From: an uncultured Nitrospirota bacterium
GTDB lineage: Bacteria > Nitrospirota > Nitrospiria > Nitrospirales > UBA8639
Length of the DNA stretch: 64,000 nucleotides
Assembly: GCA_937139405.1 (NCBI GenBank)
Contig: CAKZPV010000031.1
Location: 186,001 to 250,000, forward strand
Direction: 5' to 3'
In this document: piece after piece, positions 25,911-35,018 of the stretch
Layout of the letters: each line of letters starts with the position of its first letter
Numbering within the stretch: position 1 is the first letter of the stretch
Program-made: the position numbers and the translations under genes
The notes under the pieces: generated by a model
What the model was told of the DNA's origin: nothing
The model's database searches: none
The model's input: only the letters and a program-made list of their open reading frames with translations

Positions 25911-27470
25911 ATGGATTCCCCCAACCAGACGGATAGTCTCCATCCTCTCGAAATCCAAGTCCTCCGAGCCCTCGGCAGTGCAACGACCGAATCCCTTAAA
26001 GATCCCGAACTCGTTCGATCTACTACCCTCGCGCCTTCTCAGATTAGTATGGCAGTTGGCTGGCTCCTTACCAAAGAATTGGTACATCTGGTCTCTGAAA
26101 CAACTACTACCTATGTAGCACTGACAGAAGTAGGCACACTATTTCAACAGGCGGCTTCGCCACCAGAATGGATTCTTCAAACTGTTCAAGCGGCATCTGG
26201 GGAAGGTCAAACCACAACGGTCAAGGATCTTCAAGCCACAGGGAAATTTCAACCTTCGGAACTCAGCCGAGCCTTTGGTTCGTTAAAAAAAGAGGGCGTA
26301 ATTTCTTTAGGATCCGGCGGATCACTTCAAACCACTGGACAGAAGAGTGCCTCCGTGGAAGCGTTACGATCGTTACTGAATCAGATCCACGAAGGTTCAC
26401 AACCATTGGATTCATTTTCTCCCGTCCACCAAGCCTTGCTTCGCCAATACTCCGTCAAACGCGGCAATACCCAAGAGCCTTTTCGTATTGATGACCATAC
26501 CGAACGCGCCTATGCCCTAACACCCGATGGACGAAATCTGTTACCTCATTTGCGAGAAGACGCGGCACAAGAAATTTCGCAATTGACACCAGAACATTTA
26601 AAAGACGGTTCTTGGCGAAATTGTTCGTTTCGAAAATATTCCATCCACCTTCGTCCGCCTCGCTTAGCGGTGGGTCGACGCCATGCGTATCGCGAGTTTT
26701 TGGATACCGTGAAAACCAAATTGACGAGTATGGGATTTCAAGAAATGCGTGGCGAGCTCGTGGAGACTGAATTTTGGGATATGGATGCCCTCTTTATGCC
26801 ACAATTTCATCCTGCGCGCGCCATTCATGATGTGTACTTTGTAAAAGAGCCCAACCATGCCAAACGCATTCCCGAACCGTTTCTCAGTCAGGTAGCCGAG
26901 GCTCATAAGAATGGTGGAAGCACCGAATCCAAAGGATGGCAATATTCCTATGACCCGGAACGAGCCAAGCGCTTGGTTCTGCGGAGTCAAGGCACCGCGG
27001 TCTCAGCTCGCACATTGGCAACCAATCCGCCTAATCCTAGTAAGTTTTTTTCCATTGCTCGATGCTTTCGCTACGACCAAGTGGATGCCACTCATGCCAC
27101 CGATTTTTTTCAGGTGGAAGGAATTGTCCTCGGCTCGGATATTAACTTTCGAACATTATTAGGATTACTCAAACTTTTTGCGACGGAAATGGCACAGGCC
27201 AAAGAGATTCGATTTCTCCCAGCCTATTTTCCCTTTACCGAACCTTCCGTCGAAATGCACGTACGCCATCCTAAGCTTGGTTGGATGGAATTAGGTGGCG
27301 CAGGACTGTTTCGATCAGAAGTCACCGTGCCATTAGGCGTGACTGTACCTGTGATTGCGTGGGGACTCGGGTTGGACCGAATGGCGATGGTGGCCTTGGG
27401 CATTCAAGATATTCGAGACTTATTCACTTCAGATTTAGAAGCCGTGCGTAACATGCGCCGACAATTCTAA
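25911..27470 (+). CDS. pheS: Phenylalanine-tRNA ligase alpha subunit, archaeal/eukaryal type
   Basis: A 519-residue subunit, against about 340 in the usual bacterial enzyme. Residues 1-165 form winged-helix DNA-binding-type repeats as in archaeal and cytosolic PheRS (LHPLEIQVLRAL..., FQPSELSRAFGSLKKEGVI). The catalytic class II core has motif 1 around MGFQEMRGELVETEFWDMDA, motif 2 KFFSIARCFRYDQVD, EPSVEMHV and motif 3 GLGLDR at 485-490. Phrases such as ALFMPQFHPAR and LPAYFPFTEPS are typical of the archaeal form. It sits 7 nt after rpe and 9 nt before pheT. With PheT it forms the aminoacylating heterotetramer. Confidence 0.92.
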   Translation: MDSPNQTDSLHPLEIQVLRALGSATTESLKDPELVRSTTLAPSQISMAVGWLLTKELVHLVSETTTTYVALTEVGTLFQQAASPPEWILQTVQAASGEGQTTTVKDLQATGKFQPSELSRAFGSLKKEGVISLGSGGSLQTTGQKSASVEALRSLLNQIHEGSQPLDSFSPVHQALLRQYSVKRGNTQEPFRIDDHTERAYALTPDGRNLLPHLREDAAQEISQLTPEHLKDGSWRNCSFRKYSIHLRPPRLAVGRRHAYREFLDTVKTKLTSMGFQEMRGELVETEFWDMDALFMPQFHPARAIHDVYFVKEPNHAKRIPEPFLSQVAEAHKNGGSTESKGWQYSYDPERAKRLVLRSQGTAVSARTLATNPPNPSKFFSIARCFRYDQVDATHATDFFQVEGIVLGSDINFRTLLGLLKLFATEMAQAKEIRFLPAYFPFTEPSVEMHVRHPKLGWMELGGAGLFRSEVTVPLGVTVPVIAWGLGLDRMAMVALGIQDIRDLFTSDLEAVRNMRRQF

Positions 27471-27479
27471 AACCCCATC

Positions 27480-29174
27480 ATGCCTACGATATCTATTTTT
27501 CAAGAAGATTTTTCTCAACTGGTTGGACAACCTGCTTCCATGGCGGACATTGAACAATGGATGCCGTTGGTCAAAGGCGAGGTGAAAGACACAGTCCATG
27601 ACACGGGTGAAGTGCGAGTAGAATTACAGGATACCAATCGTCCTGATTTATGGTGCGTGGAAGGCATTGCCCGACAAATTCGTTCGGTTCTGGCAGGAAA
27701 CCTAAAGACCTACCCCTTCTTTTGTACTCGTGGACGAGCTAAACGACAGATCCAAGTCATGCAAGGGATGGAGACTGTTCGCCCTTATGTCGCAGCCTGC
27801 GCCTCTCTTGGATATCCTATGACTCAAGATGGTTTGGCGCAATGCATACAAACACAAGAAAAGTTAGCGAATGCTTTTGGGCGCAATCGAGAGACGGTCT
27901 CTATCGGCCTCTATCGCTTATCATCGATTGCGTTTCCTGTGACTTATGGTTTGGTGAAACCCGACGAGATCCGGTTCACGCCATTGGGCTTTGATGAAAA
28001 AATGACCCCTCATGAGGTTTTGACCGTGCATCCAAAGGGACTCGAATATGGAGGCATCGTCGCACACCACGAGCGCCTTCCTCTGCTCTGGGACACCAAT
28101 GGGCAAGTGCTGTCGTTTCCGCCCATCATTAATAGTCGTGAACTTGGAGAAGTGCAAATTGGCGACACGGAATTACTTGTGGAAGTGACTGGCACAGACT
28201 TATCGATGGTGATTCTCGCCTTGAACATATTTGCTAGCAATCTCGCTGATCGTGGTGCGTCCATTGAGCCCATCGACATCGTCTATCCCTATGAAACGGC
28301 AATGGGGAAAACCGTAAAAACTCCATGTGACATGAGCAATACTCAACAGGTGTCCTTTCATGCAATTGAACAAGCCTTGGGTATGCCATTAGGCCAAAAA
28401 GCCATTCAGTCCGCTTTGGCTTCCTACGGCTATCAAGTCAAATCAACCCGCCAGGGGATTTCCGTCAAATTGCCTGCATTCCGTAACGACTTCATGCACG
28501 TGATGGATGTCGCAGAGGACGTCGCGATTACGCGCGGCTATGATTCTTTCTCCCCAATCATGCCCCAAACATTTACAGTTGGAACTTTATCTGAACAGGA
28601 GCAGACAAGTGACCGACTTCGGGATCTGTTAGTGGGATTTGGATTTCAAGAAATATTTTCGAATATCTTGGCTTCGCGACAAGAATTTGTTGAACGAATG
28701 CGTCTGACCGATACGGAACACGAATCGCTTGTAGAAATCGATAATATCATGTCACTCACCTACGCCTGCTTACGGCCTTCCATTCTTCCCTGCCTTCTTC
28801 GTGTGGAAGCGTTATCACCCCGTGTGTTTTACCCACATCTGTTATTTGAAGTAGGGGAAGTGGCGCGGGTAGATGAGGAAGCGAATGTTGGATCGCGTAC
28901 TGTATTGTCCCTAGCTGCGATTAGTGCGCATCCGGGTGCGAACTTTTCAGAAATACATAGCTACTTGGATCTTTTAATGTATTACATGGCCTGTCCCTAT
29001 GAATTAGAACCTGTTTCTCACCCATCCTATTTAGATGGCCGAGTGGGTCAGATCCGCTGCCAGGGTTTGATGGTAGGCTATATTGGAGAGTTTCACCCGG
29101 AAGTGTTGGAAGCGTGGCAAATAGATATGCCTACTTCCGGGTTTGAGTTTGAAATAACGACGTCGAAGAGTTAG
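27480..29174 (+). CDS. pheT: Phenylalanine-tRNA ligase beta subunit, archaeal/eukaryal type
   Basis: A 564-residue subunit, against about 800 in the bacterial type. It begins directly with the B3/B4-type region (VKGEV..., TNRPDL at 52-57, WCVEGIARQIRSVL). A B5-like domain (LPAFRNDFMHVMDVAEDVAITRGYDSF) and a pseudo-catalytic domain follow. It lacks the N-terminal EMAP-II/OB domain and the C-terminal ferredoxin-fold anticodon-binding domain of bacterial PheT. That is the archaeal architecture and matches the partner pheS. Its 3' end overlaps the convergent rplT by 4 bp. Confidence 0.92.
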   Translation: MPTISIFQEDFSQLVGQPASMADIEQWMPLVKGEVKDTVHDTGEVRVELQDTNRPDLWCVEGIARQIRSVLAGNLKTYPFFCTRGRAKRQIQVMQGMETVRPYVAACASLGYPMTQDGLAQCIQTQEKLANAFGRNRETVSIGLYRLSSIAFPVTYGLVKPDEIRFTPLGFDEKMTPHEVLTVHPKGLEYGGIVAHHERLPLLWDTNGQVLSFPPIINSRELGEVQIGDTELLVEVTGTDLSMVILALNIFASNLADRGASIEPIDIVYPYETAMGKTVKTPCDMSNTQQVSFHAIEQALGMPLGQKAIQSALASYGYQVKSTRQGISVKLPAFRNDFMHVMDVAEDVAITRGYDSFSPIMPQTFTVGTLSEQEQTSDRLRDLLVGFGFQEIFSNILASRQEFVERMRLTDTEHESLVEIDNIMSLTYACLRPSILPCLLRVEALSPRVFYPHLLFEVGEVARVDEEANVGSRTVLSLAAISAHPGANFSEIHSYLDLLMYYMACPYELEPVSHPSYLDGRVGQIRCQGLMVGYIGEFHPEVLEAWQIDMPTSGFEFEITTSKS

Positions 29175-29539
29175 GCTGCAGCTGATTGCTCCTCACCTTT
29201 AGTGAGTGTAACCAGGTGGGTAAATCCTTTTGGGTCGTGAATCGCCATTTCCGAGAGCATTTTTCGGTTGATAAGCACATTAGCCTTTTTCAGTCCATTA
29301 ATGAACTGACTATAGGTCCCCCCTTGCGCACGAACCGCTGCATTAATTCTAGTCACCCACAGTTGACGAAAGTTCCGTTTCCGCTGCTTGCGTCCCGCAT
29401 ACGCATAGGCTTGCCCTTTATCAACTGATTCAGTCGCAGTTCTGAATAATTTACTCTTACCCCCGAATTGCCCTTTGGCAAGTTTCAATCGCTTCTTTCG
29501 TCGTTGCCGCGTTTGCGGTCCACCTTTGACTCTTGGCAT
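29171..29539 (-). CDS. rplT: 50S ribosomal protein L20
   Basis: A 122-residue protein of the large subunit that binds 23S rRNA early in assembly. The basic N-terminus PRVKGGPQTRQRRKKRLKLA and WVTRINAAVRAQG...YSQFINGLKKANVLINRKMLSE are typical. It is last in thrS-infC-rpmI-rplT on the minus strand. In many bacteria L20 represses rpmI-rplT translation via the leader; the 80-nt rpmI-rplT gap and the infC-rpmI gap are candidate sites. It ends on the pheT stop, leaving no room for a separate terminator. Confidence 0.97.
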   Translation of the reverse strand: MPRVKGGPQTRQRRKKRLKLAKGQFGGKSKLFRTATESVDKGQAYAYAGRKQRKRNFRQLWVTRINAAVRAQGGTYSQFINGLKKANVLINRKMLSEMAIHDPKGFTHLVTLTKGEEQSAAA

Positions 29540-29619
29540 ATCCTCTCTCCTTTGTCTTCATGAAAACTTTTTACGTTCTGCCTATCTCACTCAACAGATG
29601 TTCCTGCACTCGGTATGCC

Positions 29620-29823
29620 TTATTTATAGGGAAGGAGTCGAGAGAGCGCATATTCATCAACTTTGCATACGACAGCCGATTTGCCTAATCGTGCTTTGAC
29701 GCGTGGGGCTTTGCTCGTCAAAATATGACGAACTTTGGCCTTGCGACGTATCCACTTTCCTGAGCCCGATCGTTTAAAACGTTTACTGGCTCCTGAATGA
29801 TTTTTTAATTTTAACCCTGCCAT
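29620..29823 (-). CDS. rpmI: 50S ribosomal protein L35
   Basis: A 67-residue basic protein of the large ribosomal subunit. It has the family pattern LKNHSGASKRFKRSGSGKW, RRKAKVRHILTSK and a basic C-terminus. The canonical start AGLKLKNHSGA is present with ATG at 29823. It lies 58 nt after infC and 80 nt before rplT on the minus strand, as in the classic operon. Confidence 0.95.
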   Translation of the reverse strand: MAGLKLKNHSGASKRFKRSGSGKWIRRKAKVRHILTSKAPRVKARLGKSAVVCKVDEYALSRLLPYK

Positions 29824-29881
29824 GATGGTGTTCCTTTTTTCTGAATACGTGATCGCTTTGTGCCCTAGCTTCCCCCATTAC

Positions 29882-30400
29882 TTACTTGGGGGAGACCACC
29901 ATATATAAGTTCCGTCCTTCCATGCGAGGAGGACTTTCAATATTCCCTGCGCCTTTTAATTCCTCAATAACCTTTTGAATCGCCTGGAAGCCAAGCTCTC
30001 GATTGGCCATTTCACGCCCGCGGAACATAACCGTAACTTTGGTCTTATTCCCATCTTCCAGGAAATCACGGATTTGCCGGACTTTCGTTTCCATGTCATG
30101 CGTGTCTGTACGAGGGCGGAATTTAACTTCCTTAACTTGGGTCGACTTTTGGTTAAGTCGCATCCGATGTTCTTTTTTACTCTGCTCATACTTAAATTTC
30201 CCATGGTCCATAATCCGGCAAACCGGCGGTTCAGCGGTTGGTGCGACTTCGACCAAATCATACCCCCCATCCCTCGCTTGCCGGAGCGCTTCAGACGTTT
30301 TCAGAATCCCAAGTTGTTCGCCTTCTGCCCCAATGACCCGGACTTCAGGCACTTTAATGAGATGATTGATTCGTTGTTTAGGAGTAGCCACTCGCGTCAT
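29882..30400 (-). CDS. infC: Translation initiation factor IF-3
   Basis: A 172-residue factor that binds the 30S subunit and proofreads start codon and initiator tRNA. The N-domain has RINHLIKVPEVRVIGAEGEQLGIL, the linker LVEVAPTAEPPVCRIMDHGKFKYEQ, and the C-domain EVKFRPRTDTHDMETK and FRGREMANRELG. Its ATG overlaps the thrS stop by 4 nt (ATGA), so translation is coupled. Many infC genes use a rare ATT or AUA start for autoregulation; this one uses ATG. Confidence 0.97.
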   Translation of the reverse strand: MTRVATPKQRINHLIKVPEVRVIGAEGEQLGILKTSEALRQARDGGYDLVEVAPTAEPPVCRIMDHGKFKYEQSKKEHRMRLNQKSTQVKEVKFRPRTDTHDMETKVRQIRDFLEDGNKTKVTVMFRGREMANRELGFQAIQKVIEELKGAGNIESPPRMEGRNLYMVVSPK

Positions 30401-32340
30401 TCGAAGAGAAAAGAGCCATTTTTAACGGCCTCGGGCATCTCATCCCGAATAAGCTGTAGAATTTCATTCATAGACATCGTTCCCAGGTTTTTACCATTTC
30501 GTTGGCGGACGGACACGGTCTCGCTTTCTGCTTCCCGGTCACCCACCACTACCATTAGAGGCACCTTCGCCTTTTCCGACTCACGGATTTTAAGGCCAAC
30601 CTTCTCATTTCGCAAGTCCAAGTCTATCCGACACCCTTGTTCTCGAAGGTTTTGCCCCACCTTTTTGGCATAGTCTTCATGTTTTTGCGATATCGGTAGA
30701 ATGGCGACCTGAACCGGTGCCAGCCAGGTTGGGAAGGCTCCGCCGTAATGTTCGAGGAGAATCCCAAAAAATCGTTCGATCGAGCCCAATAATGCTCGAT
30801 GAATCATGATGGGCTGATGGGATTTCCCATCTTCGCCAATATACGTCAACCCAAATCGTTCTGGGTTATTAAAATCGACTTGCACAGTAGAACATTGCCA
30901 GGATCGTCCAAGGGCATCTTGAATTTTCACATCGATTTTTGGACCATAAAAGACGCCTTCCCCTGGATCTTCTTCGTAGGCATAGCCCCCCTCTTTCAGA
31001 GATGCGGCCAAGGCCTGTGTGGCTTGATCCCATTGCTCAATCGAACCGACAGCCTTTTCTGGCCTCGTAGAAAGATACATTTTGAATTCACTGAAGCCAA
31101 ACGTGCCCAACATCAACGTGGTGAATTTCAGCACCTTCCGCACTTCCTCAGCGAGCTGGTCAGGTCGACAGAAAAGATGGGCATCATCCTGGGTAAAACC
31201 TCGAACCCGCATCAGTCCATGAAGGACACCTGATCGTTCATACCGATACACAGTCCCCAATTCTCCATAACGAATCGGCAAATCACGATAACTACGCAAA
31301 TGTGATTTATACACCATGATATGAAACGGACAATTCATGGGCTTGAGCTGATATTCGTTGGACTCAACCGGCATGGAGGCATACATATTTTCTCGGTAAA
31401 AATCTACATGCCCACTTGTCTTCCACAAATCTAAGCGCGCGACATGGGGGGAATAGACCAGTTCGTAGTCGTTGGCCACATGTTGGGCCCGCCAAAAATT
31501 CTCGATAAGCAAACGAATCTGCGATCCCTTTGGATGCCACAAAATCAGACCCGGGCCGGTTTCATCTTGAATGCTAAACAGATCCAGTTCCTTGCCCAAC
31601 TTTCGATGATCACGTTTTTTAATCTCTTCCAGATTATCCAAGTGCTTTTGTAAGGCATCTTTTGAAGGAAAGGACGTGCCATAAATACGCTGCAACATCG
31701 GGTTACGTTCGTCTCCCCGCCAGTAGGCTCCAGCACTATTCAGAAGCTTGAAAGCTTTAACATATCCCGTGGAAGGGAGATGAGGGCCTCGACAAAGGTC
31801 GACAAAATCTCCTTGGGTGTATGCAGACACCGGTTCGTCATTAGGAAATCCCTGGATAAGTTCCACTTTATAAGATTCGCCCAGATTGTTGAAAAATTCG
31901 ATGGCCTCTTCTTTGGAAAATTCCCGTCGCGATACCAAGAGGTTGCGTTGGATAATTTCTAATGCCTGGGCTTCGATTTTTTCCAAATCTTCTGGAGTAA
32001 ACGGGCGTTCAAATGCGAAATCATAGAAAAACCCATTTTCTATGGCCGGCCCGATGGTCATTTTGGCCGTGGGGAAACATTCTTTCACGGCTTGGGCCAT
32101 AATATGAGTGCTGCTATGACGATAGACCTCTTTCCCTTCAGGGGAATCAAATGTGAGCGGTTCCAACGTTGCATCTTCGTCTACCGCTGCCAATAAATCT
32201 CGTTCTACACCATTCACCTTCACGGCAAACATTTCCTTTGATCGAAACCCACCAAGTTTGATCAACGCGTCTTTCGCAGACGTACCCCTGGGAAACGCTT
32301 GAGGGTCTTTACCCGGAATGGTTAGTTGAATCATGCCCAT
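30397..32340 (-). CDS. thrS: Threonine-tRNA ligase
   Basis: A 647-residue class II synthetase. It has an N-terminal TGS domain (about 1-60), the editing/SAD domain with HSSTHIMAQAV and the DLCRGPH motif, then the catalytic core (NYPKM-like QLKPMNCPFHIMVYKS, motif 2 RYERSGVLHGLMRVRGFTQDD, CSTVQVDFN). The C-terminal anticodon-binding domain starts near LAPVQVAILPIS. A second ATG six bases downstream of the first is an equally good start. It heads thrS-infC-rpmI-rplT. A tRNA-Val lies 128 nt upstream on the same strand. Confidence 0.97.
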   Translation of the reverse strand: MGMIQLTIPGKDPQAFPRGTSAKDALIKLGGFRSKEMFAVKVNGVERDLLAAVDEDATLEPLTFDSPEGKEVYRHSSTHIMAQAVKECFPTAKMTIGPAIENGFFYDFAFERPFTPEDLEKIEAQALEIIQRNLLVSRREFSKEEAIEFFNNLGESYKVELIQGFPNDEPVSAYTQGDFVDLCRGPHLPSTGYVKAFKLLNSAGAYWRGDERNPMLQRIYGTSFPSKDALQKHLDNLEEIKKRDHRKLGKELDLFSIQDETGPGLILWHPKGSQIRLLIENFWRAQHVANDYELVYSPHVARLDLWKTSGHVDFYRENMYASMPVESNEYQLKPMNCPFHIMVYKSHLRSYRDLPIRYGELGTVYRYERSGVLHGLMRVRGFTQDDAHLFCRPDQLAEEVRKVLKFTTLMLGTFGFSEFKMYLSTRPEKAVGSIEQWDQATQALAASLKEGGYAYEEDPGEGVFYGPKIDVKIQDALGRSWQCSTVQVDFNNPERFGLTYIGEDGKSHQPIMIHRALLGSIERFFGILLEHYGGAFPTWLAPVQVAILPISQKHEDYAKKVGQNLREQGCRIDLDLRNEKVGLKIRESEKAKVPLMVVVGDREAESETVSVRQRNGKNLGTMSMNEILQLIRDEMPEAVKNGSFLFE

Positions 32341-32412
32341 TATTCACTATTTGCTTAGAACTTCAATGTTGAAGCAACATTCTTAAACCAGTTTCTTCTA
32401 CCACCACGCAAT

Positions 32413-32453
32413 AAAAGGCACCTCTCCCTCCAAAAGGAAGCCGGATGCCTTTA
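32413..32453 (-). terminator. Possible terminator after tRNA-Val, before thrS
   Basis: Read on the minus strand, an AAAGGCA / TGCCTTT stem extended by CTTCC / GGAGG around a TTTT loop is followed by a short T-rich stretch. It lies between the tRNA-Val 3' end and thrS, so it could end the tRNA transcript or attenuate read-through into thrS. The T-tract is short, so confidence is limited. Confidence 0.45.
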
Positions 32454-32468
32454 AATTGTACCGGGAAA

Positions 32469-32543
32469 TGGTAGGCGCGGGCGGTATTGAACCGCCGACC
32501 TCTACCGTGTCAAGGTAGCGCTCTCCCCCTGAGCTACGCGCCT
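32469..32543 (-). tRNA. tRNA-Val (anticodon GAC)
   Basis: A complete 75-nt cloverleaf on the minus strand: acceptor stem AGGCGCG / CGCGCCT (7 perfect pairs), D stem GCTC / GAGC, anticodon stem CTACC / GGTAG with loop TTGACAC (anticodon GAC), T stem GGCGG / CCGCC with loop TTCAATA, and an encoded CCA tail at 32469-32471. GAC reads the Val codons GUC and GUU. Confidence 0.97.
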
Positions 32544-32559
32544 ATATTTTACTCGACTT

Positions 32560-32588
32560 ATGCTAGTCTGCCAAGGAGGCCATGTCAA
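32560..32588 (-). promoter_or_regulatory. Promoter of tRNA-Val
   Basis: On the minus strand, a perfect TTGACA -35 (complement of 32583-32588) and a TAGCAT -10 (complement of 32560-32565) are 17 bases apart. The predicted start is about 10 nt before the tRNA 5' end. Read-through could also serve thrS. Confidence 0.8.
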
Positions 32589-32621
32589 GAAATCACTGTT
32601 AAATAAAGGGAATGAGGAATC

Positions 32622-33266
32622 TCATAGGGAGGGATCTTGAACTGACCGCTTACGTTTTCCCGGCGCAGTTTCTTTGGCCTGGCTCACGGAGATATCAAAC
32701 TCGGTAATTTTTTTCCGCAAGGTATTACGATTCAACCCCAACAAGCGGGCTGCTTTAATCTGATTGCCATGAGTTTCGCGCAAGGCCAGCTCAATTAGAG
32801 GTCTCTCAACTGCTCGCATTAAGGTGGGATACAAGTTTTTGCCCGATCCCACATTCATGGCCCGCACAAAATCCCCAATTTTCTCCTCCACGTAACTGGG
32901 TAAACTCACATCTTTGGGGTCGACGACCGGTTCACCAACCGCTTGAGTGCCCATAATCTGTGGAATGCGATTTAACGTATGCCATGCAGGTAAGGGTCCG
33001 GCATACACAAACGTCTTCGACAAATTTAATTGTCCATTCAACTCAGAGAGATTCGGCAGGACATCGGGACTCGGCTCATCCAATATCACGCCCGTAAAAG
33101 CCTCGGACCCCATAGCGGTTTCCAATGATGAACAATCATCGACCACCTTGACGGTATCTTGAAGATCTCGACTAGTGACCTTAGATTTTAATTCGGGATT
33201 CTTAGTCAGGAGGGCAAATCGGAGTTGATGTGCGTGAGGTGGCATGATTGGTTGATCAAGAGACAA
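32622..33266 (-). CDS. Fis-type helix-turn-helix regulator
   Basis: Up to 214 residues. The C-terminal ~50 residues are a Fis/NtrC-type HTH_8: ERPLIELALRETHGNQIKAARLLGLNRNTLRKKI. The N-terminal ~120 residues read like a receiver-type alpha/beta domain (RFALLTKNPELKSKV, TGVILDEPSPDVL) but lack an obvious acidic pocket with phosphorylatable Asp, so it is probably a pseudo-receiver or an atrophied response regulator. There is no AAA+ sigma-54 domain. Start is TTG at 33266 or ATG at 33245 (207 residues); neither has a good ribosome-binding site. Target genes are unknown. Confidence 0.8.
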   Translation of the reverse strand: MSLDQPIMPPHAHQLRFALLTKNPELKSKVTSRDLQDTVKVVDDCSSLETAMGSEAFTGVILDEPSPDVLPNLSELNGQLNLSKTFVYAGPLPAWHTLNRIPQIMGTQAVGEPVVDPKDVSLPSYVEEKIGDFVRAMNVGSGKNLYPTLMRAVERPLIELALRETHGNQIKAARLLGLNRNTLRKKITEFDISVSQAKETAPGKRKRSVQDPSL

Positions 33267-33412
33267 AGAACGCCGATTATGTCGAAACGATCGATTACTT
33301 TCAATTGAGAGAATTGCCTAATTAAGATTCCCACTATGGGGCCGTTGAATGGTAACTCGGGCAAGAAGCAACGTTGCCCTTGATCGCTCTCGACCCCGAT
33401 CGCTAAGGGAAT

Positions 33413-33521
33413 GGTCAAAAAAGTTCATCCAGCAAGGCCGCAGCCTTTTTTTTCGCGCGGAGCGTACTTGCTATACGTGAGCACGACAAAATGGCGAGAA
33501 CGCCGGTGGTGGCTTTTTTCA
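33413..33521. repeat. 110-bp imperfect inverted-repeat element, copy B
   Basis: The second copy of the element at 15888-15997 in the same orientation: GGTCAAAAAAGTTCATCCAG at the left, CCAGCAAGGCCGCAGCC, GCGCGGAGCGTAC, TACGT, GAGAACGCCG, and GGTGGTGGCTTTTTTCAA at the right. Spacing between blocks is kept within a few bases while loop sequences differ. It lies in the gap between the Fis-type gene and the transporter gene, ending about 10 bases before the transporter stop codon. The plus-strand frame 33411-33602 is an artefact of the element. Confidence 0.78.
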
Positions 33522-33530
33522 ATATTGCCA

Positions 33531-35018
33531 CTATTCAAATCCCAACATCGGACAGAGCACGCGCAGCAGACACCAAATCACAATACCGCCAATTACATCT
33601 AATATGAATCCAGCTTGCACCATACGAAGAATGGGTACCCGGCCTGTACCATAGACAATTGCATTGGGAGGAGTGGACACTGGCAGAACAAACGCCAAAC
33701 TCGCCGCCATACAAGCGGCAAGCACGGGAGGAACTGGAGAAAAATTCGCGGAATGCGAAATCGCAATAAGCACCGGTACCAGCATACTGGTAGCGGCGGT
33801 ATTCGAAGCCAATTCGGTTAAAACCAGAGCGGTTAAAATCGCCACACCCATTAAACTCCACACCGATTCAATCCCAAACAGCCCAACCATTCCTCGACCA
33901 ATGGTAAGGGCGAGTTCGGTCTTGACCATCAATTCACCAAACGCAATGCCACCGCCAAACAATAAAATCGTACCCCAATGAATATTCGCCGCTTGTTTCC
34001 ACGTGAGGGCGAAGGTCCCTTCCCGAATATTTAAAGGCAAAAGAAATAGAAGCCCTGATGCAAAAATAGGAACAAGTTCTTTAGGAAGATGGGCTTTGAC
34101 CCATTGTACGAGAGAATGGCCAGGTTCAAACCAAATCGATAATAAGGCTGGTAACACCCACAAAAATACCGCCAAGAGAAACACACCAAAGGTGTACATT
34201 TCGCCGCGGTTCCATGGTGAAGGATGAGCTATTTCCATAGCAAATGAAGAATCGGTGGTTGAAGCTATGGAAGACGGCGCATACAACCAATACAACACAA
34301 TAAACATGACGAGAAGCATAATCCCGGCCACAGGCAAGCCCATTAACATCCATTGGTCAAATGAAATGGTGGTATTGGCCTGTTCAGCTAGTAGTCCAAC
34401 GCCAATTAAGTTCGGTGCAGTGCCAATCAATGTCGCCACACCGCCAATGCCAGCCCCATAGGCCAGACAGAGCAAAAAGCCCGTTTCAAACTTGCCGAGG
34501 TCCTTTCCGCTCTGCCTCAGAGCATTCAACACCCCCAGCGCAATAGGGAGCATGACCGCCGTGGCAGCCGTATTGCTAATCCACATAGACATACCTGCCA
34601 CCGCTAAACTCAGCGCCATCATAATTCGCATAGGGTGACTGCCGACCCATTGGCGAGATAGCAACCAATTCCCAAACCGTCGATCCAACCCATGAACCGT
34701 TAAGGCTTCAGAAATAAAAAAACTTCCAATAAACAAAAAAATGATGGGATGAGAAAAGGCCGCAAAGACCGATTTCATTGTTCCCAATCCAGTCATTACA
34801 CAGAAGCCACAACCCAATAAAGCCGTAACCGGGAGGGGAATGGGCTCGGTAATCCACATCACCACCACCCACATTAAGATTGCAGCTAACGTTCGCGCTG
34901 GATCCGAGAGAGTGTCGGAAAGGAACAAAAACATCAATCCAGCGAAGATTGGGGCTACAATCAAGCCTAATAGATGCGGAGAAGGTTTTTCTGATGGTTG
35001 GGAAGTGGAGGAACTCAT
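33531..35018 (-). CDS. DASS/SLC13-family anion symporter
   Basis: A 495-residue inner-membrane transporter with about 11-12 hydrophobic segments. Both repeats carry the family SNT signatures: SMWISNTAATAVMLPI and ELASNTAATSMLVPV. MWITEPIPLPVTAL near the N-terminus and GGGIAFGELM are also typical. Members move dicarboxylates, citrate, sulfate or phosphate, usually with Na+; the exact substrate is not visible. It precedes the accessory patch at 35.1-37 kb. Confidence 0.9.
   Translation of the reverse strand: MSSSTSQPSEKPSPHLLGLIVAPIFAGLMFLFLSDTLSDPARTLAAILMWVVVMWITEPIPLPVTALLGCGFCVMTGLGTMKSVFAAFSHPIIFLFIGSFFISEALTVHGLDRRFGNWLLSRQWVGSHPMRIMMALSLAVAGMSMWISNTAATAVMLPIALGVLNALRQSGKDLGKFETGFLLCLAYGAGIGGVATLIGTAPNLIGVGLLAEQANTTISFDQWMLMGLPVAGIMLLVMFIVLYWLYAPSSIASTTDSSFAMEIAHPSPWNRGEMYTFGVFLLAVFLWVLPALLSIWFEPGHSLVQWVKAHLPKELVPIFASGLLFLLPLNIREGTFALTWKQAANIHWGTILLFGGGIAFGELMVKTELALTIGRGMVGLFGIESVWSLMGVAILTALVLTELASNTAATSMLVPVLIAISHSANFSPVPPVLAACMAASLAFVLPVSTPPNAIVYGTGRVPILRMVQAGFILDVIGGIVIWCLLRVLCPMLGFE

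Noticed and set aside
33411-33602. Plus-strand frame of 63 residues (MVKKVHPARPQ...)
   Set aside because: It is made by the 110-bp repeat element plus the transporter antisense; such frames recur with the repeat.
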